Positions 1-5,625 of a DNA stretch of 12,416 nt are shown here, one piece after another. The stretch is from Gemmatimonadota bacterium (GTDB taxonomy: Bacteria > ARS69). The stretch's first letter is position 1. Every line of letters starts with the position of its first letter. The notes under the pieces are model-generated. The model was not told the origin of the DNA. It saw only the letters and a program-made list of their open reading frames with translations, and did not search any database. The position numbers and the translations under genes were made by a program. Location: contig JAGQIB010000154.1 in assembly GCA_020431545.1 (NCBI GenBank), positions 1 through 12,416 on the forward strand, read 5' to 3'.

Positions 1-1022
1 TCCGCGCGATCGATCAGACGCGCCACCTCGCTGTCGGCGTCCACCGCCGCGGCCACCGGTCGACCGCTGGCCAGGATGGAGTACACCTTGCTCGGAACGC
101 AATACCTCGCGAGTCCGGACTTCAGCGGCACCACGCCGAGATCCGCCGCCGCGAGGACGTCCGAGAGTCGATCCTCGGGCTGGAACGGCGCGCAGACGAC
201 GCCCGGGACGAGCTCGGCGCGACGCCGGAACGTCGCGGCGCGCGCGCCCTCTCCCACGAACAGGAACCGGATCGCCCGCGACGTTTCCCGCACCACCCGC
301 GCCGCCTCGAGCACGGTGTCGAGGGCCTGGGCGTGTCCGAGATTGCCGGCGTACTCCACCACGAAGTCGTCGTCCGAGAAACCGAGATCGCGGCGGAAGC
401 GGCTGATGTGCTGCGGAACGATGCGCGAAGCGTCCGCCCAGTTCTCGATCACCGACACGCGATCCGCCGCCACGCCACGCACGGCCGCGAGCGTCGCGAG
501 CTCCTCGCCGATGACGATCACGCGCTCGGCCCCGCGCCAGGTCCAGCCCTCGAAGAGTCGCGCGACGCGTTCCCGCCACCCCGGCCGCAAGGCGCCGAGC
601 GCGACCGCGATCTCCGGCCACGCGTCCTGCACCACGTACACGTACGGCACCCGCTTGAGCGCCGCGAGCACGCGCACCGCGAGGCCACCGAAGAACGGCG
701 TCGACGAGAACGCGAGAATCGCGTCCGGTCGCTCGAGCCGCAGGCCGCGCCACGTGGCGGCCACGGCGAAGCTCAGATAGTGGGCCATCCGCCCGAGCGC
801 TCCGTCGCGGCGCGGCAGCACGCGGACGCGTTCCACCGTGACCCCGTGCCGACGTTCCCGGGCGGGCGCCTCCGTGCCACGCGCCTCGCGATACGACGGA
901 CGCCCGGTGAGCGCGGTGACCGCGTGCCCGCGGTGCGCGAGCTCCTCGCGCAGTTCGGCGAGCACCTTGCCGGTCGCTCCCGCGTCCGGCGGATAATGCT
1001 GGTTGATCAGGAGGAGGTTCAC
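1..1022 (-). CDS. GT4 glycosyltransferase, WbuB/WcaI-like (partial, C terminus beyond left edge)
   Basis: Likely cytoplasmic or membrane-associated transferase that adds a sugar from a nucleotide donor to a lipid-linked polysaccharide intermediate. About 340 residues are visible in a GT-B layout. The N-terminal acceptor domain opens with a beta strand and Gly loop (NLLLINQHYPPDAGATGK). The donor domain starts near residue 222 (EYAGNLGHAQALDTVLEAA), then LFVGEGA (254-260) and a donor-site segment GVVPLKSGLARYCVPSKVYS (296-315) followed by ILASGRPV. This last pattern is typical of WbuB/WcaI-type GT4 enzymes. The start is GTG at 1022, which overlaps the TGA of the upstream epimerase by 4 nt. No good Shine-Dalgarno precedes it, so translational coupling is likely. 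The final part of the protein lies outside the window. Family assignment is firm; donor and acceptor cannot be read from the sequence. Confidence 0.9.
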   Translation of the reverse strand, partial: MNLLLINQHYPPDAGATGKVLAELREELAHRGHAVTALTGRPSYREARGTEAPARERRHGVTVERVRVLPRRDGALGRMAHYLSFAVAATWRGLRLERPDAILAFSSTPFFGGLAVRVLAALKRVPYVYVVQDAWPEIAVALGALRPGWRERVARLFEGWTWRGAERVIVIGEELATLAAVRGVAADRVSVIENWADASRIVPQHISRFRRDLGFSDDDFVVEYAGNLGHAQALDTVLEAARVVRETSRAIRFLFVGEGARAATFRRRAELVPGVVCAPFQPEDRLSDVLAAADLGVVPLKSGLARYCVPSKVYSILASGRPVAAAVDADSEVARLIDRA

Positions 1023-2017
1023 GATCGAGGAGCGCTCGCCGTCGGGCGGTCGGTGGCGTCGGCTCCGGCCGGGAACAACCGCTCCCGCTCCCGTTCCGTG
1101 CGGTACCACTCGATCGTCCGACGCAGCCCCTCGCGCAGCGGCGTGCGCGCCGTGAACGAGAACTGCTGTTCCGCCCGCGTGCAGTCGAGCGAACGGCGCG
1201 GCTGCCCGTTCGGCTGCGACGGGTCGAACAGGAAGCGGCCCCGGAAGCCGGCCAGCTCGCCGATCTGCCGCGCGAGATCCCGGATCGCGATCTCGCCCGG
1301 CGCACCGAGGTTCACCGGGGTGGGATCCACCGCGCGCTCGCCCGCGAGCATCAGTCCTTCCACCGCGTCGCGCACGTAGAGGAAGCCGCGCGTCGCGGTG
1401 CCGTCTCCCCACACCTCCACGGCGTCACGTCCGGCGTCCTCCGCCTCGAGGCACTTGCGGATCAGCGCCGGCACCACGTGGGACGATGCCGGATCGAAGT
1501 TGTCGCCCTCGCCGTACAGATTCAGCAGCAGGACGTTCACCGTCTGCAGTCCGAACTCCGCGGCGTAGGCCATCGAGCCCGCGATCAGCGCTCTCTTCGC
1601 GATGCCGTACGGCGCGTTCGTCTCCTCCGGGAATCCGTTCCAGAGATCCTCCTCGCGGAACGGGACCGGGATGACCTTCGGGTAGCTGCAGACCGTGCCG
1701 ACCTGCACGAGCTTGCGCGCCCCGCCGGAGCGGGCCGCCTCGAGCACGTTCAGGCCCATGGCCAGCGTGTCGCGGAAGAACGTCGCGGGGTGGGCGCGGT
1801 TCGCGCCGATGCCGCCCACCCGGGCGGCCAGGTGGAACACGACGTCCGGGGAGTCCGCGAGGAGACGACGCGCGGCCGCCTCGTCCCGCAGATCGCACTC
1901 GCGCGACGAGGGCGCGTCCACGGTCGCCCCGGCGGCCCGCAGGCCCGCCACGAGGTGCCGCCCGAGGAACCCGGTTCCTCCCGTCACCACGACCCGTCGC
2001 CCCGACCACGTTCTCAC
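1019..2017 (-). CDS. NAD(P)-dependent sugar-nucleotide epimerase/reductase, GDP-L-fucose synthase-like
   Basis: Extended short-chain dehydrogenase of 332 aa, close in length to GDP-L-fucose synthase (GMER/Fcl), which converts GDP-4-keto-6-deoxy-mannose to GDP-L-fucose in the cytoplasm. Seen: NAD(P)-binding GGTGFLG (13-19), FHLAARVGGIGAN (61-73), VGTVCSYP (106-113), YGIAK with Tyr137/Lys141, NLYGEGDNFDPASSHVVPAL with His180, and C-terminal DPSQPNGQPRR. Against the E. coli enzyme, Cys109, Tyr136, Lys140 and His179 have counterparts, but Ser107 is Thr108 and Arg187 is Lys188, so the exact substrate is open. The chosen start is GTG at 2017 because GGAGAGG (revcomp of 2024-2030) lies 6 nt upstream and the Rossmann strand begins 8 residues later. 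The frame is open further upstream, but that stretch has no homology-like content. The C-terminal ~25 residues look disordered. Its stop overlaps the next gene, so the two form an operon. Confidence 0.87.
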   Translation of the reverse strand: MRTWSGRRVVVTGGTGFLGRHLVAGLRAAGATVDAPSSRECDLRDEAAARRLLADSPDVVFHLAARVGGIGANRAHPATFFRDTLAMGLNVLEAARSGGARKLVQVGTVCSYPKVIPVPFREEDLWNGFPEETNAPYGIAKRALIAGSMAYAAEFGLQTVNVLLLNLYGEGDNFDPASSHVVPALIRKCLEAEDAGRDAVEVWGDGTATRGFLYVRDAVEGLMLAGERAVDPTPVNLGAPGEIAIRDLARQIGELAGFRGRFLFDPSQPNGQPRRSLDCTRAEQQFSFTARTPLREGLRRTIEWYRTERERERLFPAGADATDRPTASAPRS

Positions 2018-2020
2018 GGT

Positions 2021-2030
2021 CCACCTCTCC
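2021..2030 (-). promoter_or_regulatory. Ribosome binding site that sets the epimerase start
   Basis: On the minus strand GGAGAGGTGG precedes the GTG at 2017, with 6 nt between GGAGAGG and the start codon. It argues for this GTG rather than any start codon in the open frame up to 2131. Confidence 0.65.
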
Positions 2031-2050
2031 GGACTGGGTTTCGTCCGGAG

Positions 2051-2181
2051 GATCGGCCCGGGGCGGCGGATCCTTGAGGAACGTTGCACAAAATGGCCGG
2101 GTTTGGGCACGATCGGCCGGGACCGCCTCAAGATCGGCCGGAAATGGCCGAAAATCAGCCGAGAGCGTCAGGTGCGGCCGG
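2051..2181. repeat. Helically phased GGCCG-like boxes (possible operator array)
   Basis: Related short boxes, mostly preceded by GATC or AAATG, begin their GGCCG-like core at 2055 (GGCCC), 2095, 2115, 2136, 2146, 2157 (AGCCG) and 2176. Intervals are 40, 20, 21, 10, 11 and 19 bp, close to whole helical turns, so most cores would face the same side of the DNA. Two longer copies share GATCGGCCGG (2111-2120 and 2132-2141), and GGCCGGGACC occurs at 2115-2124 and 2176-2185. Spacing and sequences are directly visible. A role as a cooperative regulator-binding array is inference, and G+C-rich DNA produces GGCCG often by chance. Confidence 0.45.
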
Positions 2182-2219
2182 GACCCTCCGGACCGCCGGT
2201 GCGGGAAAGGACCACGCGA

Positions 2220-4133
2220 ATGTGCGGAATCGCCGGGATCGTCGGCCGGGCGGACCATCGTCCGGACGGGGACCTGTTGCGCCGGATGGCCGAGCGGATC
2301 GTGCACCGCGGTCCGGACGAAGACGGCTTCTTCGTGGCGAACGGGATCGGTCTCGCGTTCCGGCGTCTCCGCATCGTGGATCTCGAAACCGGATCCCAGC
2401 CGATGACGAACGAGGACGGCAACGTCCGCGTGGTGTTCAACGGCGAGATCTACAACCACCGGGAGCTCCGCGAGTGGCTCGAGGGCCGCGGCCATCGGTT
2501 CACGTCGCGATCCGACACGGAAGTGCTCGTGCACCTCTGGGAGGAGCTCGGGCCCGACCTGGTCCACCGTTTGAACGGGATGTTCGCGTTCGCGATCTGG
2601 GATGCGAACCAGCGTTCGCTGTTCCTCGCGCGGGATCGGGTGGGCATCAAGCCGCTGCTCTTCGCGGAGACGAAGGACGGACTCGTGTTCGGGTCCGAGA
2701 TGGGCTCGATCCTCGAGGCCGAGGGCGTCGACGATCGGCTGGACGAAGTGGCCGTGCATCAGCATCTCGCGTGGGGCGCGGTGGCGGCGCCGCGGACGAT
2801 CCTCGCCGGCGTGAGGCGGCTCGAGCCGGGACACGGACTGCTCTGGCGCGACGGCGGGTTCGAGGTGGAGCGGTACTGGCATCCGCTCGACGCCGATGTG
2901 GAGCGCCCGCGTGACTTCCGTGCGGCGGCGAAACGCCTTCGCGAACTGCTCGAGGACTCGATCCGGCTGCGTCGCCTCGCCGACGTTCCACTCGGCGCCT
3001 TCCTCTCGGGCGGCGTGGACTCGACCGCGATCGCCGGCCTGCTCGCCGCCCACGGAGGCGACGTATCGACGTTCTCGATCGGATTCGCGGACGACCCCGT
3101 GTTCGACGAGACACCCTGGGCGCGCGACGCCGCCGCCTTCCACCGCACCCGTCACCACGAGCGGCAGCTCGACGCGAGCGCCATCCGCGACGTTCTCCCG
3201 CACGTGCTGGACTCGCTCGACGAGCCCTTCGGCAGCTCTTCCATCCTCCCGGCATTCGTGGTGTCCCGCGAGACGCGACAGGAGCTCACGGTGGCGCTCT
3301 CCGGCGACGGCGCCGACGAGCTGTTCGCGGGCTACGAGAAGTACAAGGGCGAGGCCTATCGCCGGAGCTGGCAGAAGGTCCCCTCTCCCCTGCGTCGCCA
3401 CGTGGCCGAGCCGATTCTCCGCTCGCTGCCGGCGTCGCGCGACTCGCGACTCGGCGAGTTCGGACGCAAGGCGCACCGGTTCCTGGACGGGATCCACGGC
3501 GATCCGGCGGAGCGGCACGATCGCTGGATGCGCTTCGCTCCGGCCGACGAGATCTGCACGCTGCTCGGCACGCCGTTCTCGAACCCCACCCTGGATCTCG
3601 TGCGCGAGGTCCAGTCCGACTGGGACGCGCGCGGTGGCGACGACTCGCTGAACCGCACGCTGTTCACGGATCTGCGACTCGCGCTGCCGACGGACATGCT
3701 CCGCAAGGTCGACACCGCGAGCATGCTGAACTCGCTGGAAGTCCGCGTGCCGTTCCTCGATCATCGCGTGGTCGAATTCGCGCTCCGGCTTCCGGGCGAA
3801 TGGAAGATGCGCGGTACGGAGCGCAAGCTCGTGCTGCGGGAGGCGGTCCGGGACCTGCTCCCGCCCTCCGTCCGGCGACGGCCGAAGGCGGGCTTCGAGG
3901 TCCCGTTCGGCGAGTGGCTGAAGACGTCGCTCGCGGACGTGTTCTGGGACACGGTATCCGGCGACGGCGACATCCCGCTCGACCCCACGACGATCCGCCG
4001 GTGGTACGACGAGCACCGCTCGGGCAAGGCCGAGCGGGCGAAGGTTCTCTGGGCGGTGTTCACGCTGCGCTGGTGGGAACGCCGGCGCGCGGCACGCACC
4101 GCGACGACTCGAACGGCGGGGGTGACGGGATGA
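2220..4133 (+). CDS. AsnB-type glutamine-dependent amidotransferase (asparagine synthase family)
   Basis: 637 aa, the full length of the family. The N-terminal class II glutaminase domain starts with MCGIAGI, where Cys2 becomes the N-terminal nucleophile after Met removal. It also has RIVD (51-54), FNGEIYN with Asn74 and Glu76, RSDTE with Asp99, and RDRVGIKPL. The C-terminal ATP-pyrophosphatase domain has SGGVDS (263-268), SGDGADELFAGYEKYKGE, LDHRVVEFALRLP and KAGFEVPFGEWL. Ammonia from glutamine is channelled to an acyl-adenylate. The textbook product is asparagine, but close relatives in O-antigen and exopolysaccharide clusters (WbpS type, XrtA-associated amidotransferases) are thought to amidate uronic acid sugars. 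The ATG at 2220 is fixed by the catalytic Cys2 and a GGAAAGGA Shine-Dalgarno. Its TGA overlaps the next ATG by 4 nt (ATGA), so it is co-translated with a glycosyltransferase, which favours a role in polysaccharide assembly. Substrate not proven. Confidence 0.93.
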   Translation: MCGIAGIVGRADHRPDGDLLRRMAERIVHRGPDEDGFFVANGIGLAFRRLRIVDLETGSQPMTNEDGNVRVVFNGEIYNHRELREWLEGRGHRFTSRSDTEVLVHLWEELGPDLVHRLNGMFAFAIWDANQRSLFLARDRVGIKPLLFAETKDGLVFGSEMGSILEAEGVDDRLDEVAVHQHLAWGAVAAPRTILAGVRRLEPGHGLLWRDGGFEVERYWHPLDADVERPRDFRAAAKRLRELLEDSIRLRRLADVPLGAFLSGGVDSTAIAGLLAAHGGDVSTFSIGFADDPVFDETPWARDAAAFHRTRHHERQLDASAIRDVLPHVLDSLDEPFGSSSILPAFVVSRETRQELTVALSGDGADELFAGYEKYKGEAYRRSWQKVPSPLRRHVAEPILRSLPASRDSRLGEFGRKAHRFLDGIHGDPAERHDRWMRFAPADEICTLLGTPFSNPTLDLVREVQSDWDARGGDDSLNRTLFTDLRLALPTDMLRKVDTASMLNSLEVRVPFLDHRVVEFALRLPGEWKMRGTERKLVLREAVRDLLPPSVRRRPKAGFEVPFGEWLKTSLADVFWDTVSGDGDIPLDPTTIRRWYDEHRSGKAERAKVLWAVFTLRWWERRRAARTATTRTAGVTG

Positions 4134-5335
4134 CGGATACGGATCGGCGCGTGCGCGTACTGCACGTGATCACTCGGCTCATCCGGGGCGGTGCGGACGA
4201 GAACACGGTCTACACCGTGCTCGGCATGTCCGAGTCGCGCTGGGAATCGGACATCGTGGCCGGCGAGGGGTCGGACGTCTCGGCGTTCGGGGAGCGGATC
4301 CGCGAGGTGACCCGGATCGAGCCGACGCTCGTCCGCGACCCGCACCCCGTGAAGGACATGGTGGCCCTGATTCGCCTGATCCGCCTCATGCGGGCGGGGC
4401 GGTACGACATCGTGCACACGCACACGGCCAAGGCGGGGTTCCTCGGACGCCTCGCCGCCCGGCTCGCCGGCGTGCCGCACATCGTGCACACGCTGCACGG
4501 CGTCACGTTCCACGACCACGTCCCCGGTTTCTGGCGCCGGCTGTACGTCGTGCTGGAACGTCGCGCGGCCCGCTGGTGCGACGTGATGATCAGCGTGGGC
4601 GAGGACGTCCGCCGCAAGTACCTGGAGGAGGCGATCGGGCACCGCGAGCAGTACGTCACGATCCCGTCCGGCATGAACACGCAGCCGTTCTCGGAGGCGC
4701 GCGAGCATCCCGAGACGAGCCGCAACCCCGTGCGGGCGGAGTTCGGCCTCACGGACGACGATCTCGTGCTCGGCATGGTGTCCCGTCTCGAGGCCCGCAA
4801 GGGCTGGCGGTACTTCCTGGAGGCGATCGCGCGACTCGCCCCGGATTTCCCGCACGTGAAGGCGATGATCGTGGGCGAGGGCGCGGAACGCGCCACGCTG
4901 GAGGGCGAGGTCCGGCGGCTCGGGCTGACCGATCGCGTCGTGTTCACGGGCTACCGCTCGGACATCGCGCGCGCGATCGCCGCGTTCGACGTGGCGGTGC
5001 TGACCTCCCTGTGGGAGGGGCTGCCACGCGTACTCGTGCAGTACTCGCTGCTGGAGCGTCCGATCGTGACCTTCGAGTGCGAGGGCGCGAGAGAGATCGT
5101 CGACGACGGCCGCAACGGCTTCGTCGTTCCGTCCAAGGACGTCGACACGCTCGTCGACCGACTGCGTCGCGTCGTCGCGAGCGCCGAGCTGCGGGCGGAG
5201 TTCGGCCGGCTGTCGCGGGAGCGCGTCGAGGGGCGCTGGGACGTCGACCTGATGGTCGAGGCCATCGCCGGGATCTACGAGGACGTGGAAGCGGGCCGCC
5301 CCCCGCGGGAAACGACGGCCGCCTCCACCCGCTGA
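4130..5335 (+). CDS. GT4 family glycosyltransferase
   Basis: 401-aa GT-B glycosyltransferase. Seen: N-terminal VLHVITRLIRGGADENT (10-26, nucleotide-sugar GT4 opening), YDIVHTHTAKAGFLGRLAA (92-110), IVHTLHG (118-124), linker IPSGMNTQPF (178-187), donor-domain start LGMVSRLEARKGWRYFLEA (214-232), IVGEGAERA, VFTGYRSDI, TSLWEGLPRVLVQ (292-304) and EGAREIVDDGRNGFVVP. In the EX7E motif the first Glu is Glu296 but the second position is Gln304. I believe this variant recurs in one GT4 subgroup, so the enzyme is probably active. No membrane segment is seen. The ATG at 4130 overlaps the amidotransferase stop by 4 nt (ATGA), with a G-rich GGGGGTGA as weak Shine-Dalgarno, so translational coupling is likely. 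It probably acts in the same surface polysaccharide pathway. The sugar transferred is unknown. Confidence 0.92.
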   Translation: MTDTDRRVRVLHVITRLIRGGADENTVYTVLGMSESRWESDIVAGEGSDVSAFGERIREVTRIEPTLVRDPHPVKDMVALIRLIRLMRAGRYDIVHTHTAKAGFLGRLAARLAGVPHIVHTLHGVTFHDHVPGFWRRLYVVLERRAARWCDVMISVGEDVRRKYLEEAIGHREQYVTIPSGMNTQPFSEAREHPETSRNPVRAEFGLTDDDLVLGMVSRLEARKGWRYFLEAIARLAPDFPHVKAMIVGEGAERATLEGEVRRLGLTDRVVFTGYRSDIARAIAAFDVAVLTSLWEGLPRVLVQYSLLERPIVTFECEGAREIVDDGRNGFVVPSKDVDTLVDRLRRVVASAELRAEFGRLSRERVEGRWDVDLMVEAIAGIYEDVEAGRPPRETTAASTR

Positions 5336-5625
5336 CGATCCCACCCGCGGACGATCTCGCCGCCGATGCTCCCGGACCGCCGGACGGACCGGGAACGGAC
5401 CGATTCCCCGCCTCCGGACGGCCCTCGATCCGGCGCTCTCGACCCGGAACGGGCCGTTTTCGCCCCCCGGCGGAACCGGGGTCCTTGCTCCGGGTTCCCG
5501 CATTTGCGACCATCCTCCGGCTTTCGTCCCGGGAGGGGCCGCAAGCGCCCGGGCCGTCGACGCGATCGGCCTGCCCGGGAACCCTCCGGCGTCGACCCGA
5601 TCACCCGAACTCTCGAGGTTGTCCC
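5336..5625. other. 290-bp non-coding gap between glycosyltransferase and M3 peptidase
   Basis: No convincing gene: reading frames here lack conserved motifs. The left half holds several CGGAC(C/G)G words (5373, 5381, 5396, 5415). No stem followed by a T-run, hence no clear terminator, follows the glycosyltransferase stop at 5335. A weak promoter-like pair is TTGCTC (5485-5490) and GACCAT (5508-5513) with a 17-nt spacer, reading toward the peptidase. The Shine-Dalgarno GAGG at 5615-5618 lies 7 nt before the TTG start at 5626. Confidence 0.4.

Larger units (their letters stand above)
2018..2219. promoter_or_regulatory. Divergent intergenic region between the epimerase and asnB-like arms
   Basis: This 202-bp gap must hold promoters for both arms of the polysaccharide divergon. 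It is locally richer in A/T runs (ACAAAATGG, GGAAATGG, CGAAAATCAG) than the surrounding genes. A weak sigma70-like pair on the plus strand, TTGCAC (2084-2089) and CACGAT (2108-2113) with an 18-nt spacer, can be seen but matches the -10 consensus poorly. The clearest structure is the set of GGCCG-like boxes annotated separately. Near asnB, GGAAAGGA (2204-2211) is a good Shine-Dalgarno about 8 nt before the ATG at 2220. Confidence 0.6.

Noticed and set aside
333..1379. Plus-strand open frame at the left end
   Set aside because: It runs across the stop/start junction of two supported minus-strand genes and has no protein-like features.
2084..2113. Sigma70 promoter TTGCAC-18-CACGAT upstream of the AsnB-like gene
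   Set aside because: The -10 match is poor and such pairs occur by chance; mentioned in the intergenic entry only, not called as a promoter.
2018..2131. N-terminal extension of the epimerase to an upstream start
   Set aside because: The extra ~38 residues are Arg/Pro-rich and overlap the divergent promoter; GGAGAGG before the GTG at 2017 fits the family start.
1425..4016. Long minus-strand open frame (863 codons) opposite the AsnB-like gene
   Set aside because: Arg/Glu/His-rich low-quality composition without motifs; it is the antisense shadow of a fully motif-supported gene in G/C-rich DNA.
5372..5383. 12-mer CCGGACCGCCGG shared with 2188-2199
   Set aside because: Two copies of an almost pure G/C word in a G/C-rich 12-kb window are not convincing as a shared operator.
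3761..5503. Minus-strand open frame of 580 codons opposite the glycosyltransferase
   Set aside because: No domain pattern, and it mirrors the codon structure of the supported GT4 gene.
4576..5625. Upstream extension of the M3 peptidase frame into the glycosyltransferase
   Set aside because: Out-of-frame overlap; a signal peptide and Shine-Dalgarno define the TTG at 5626.
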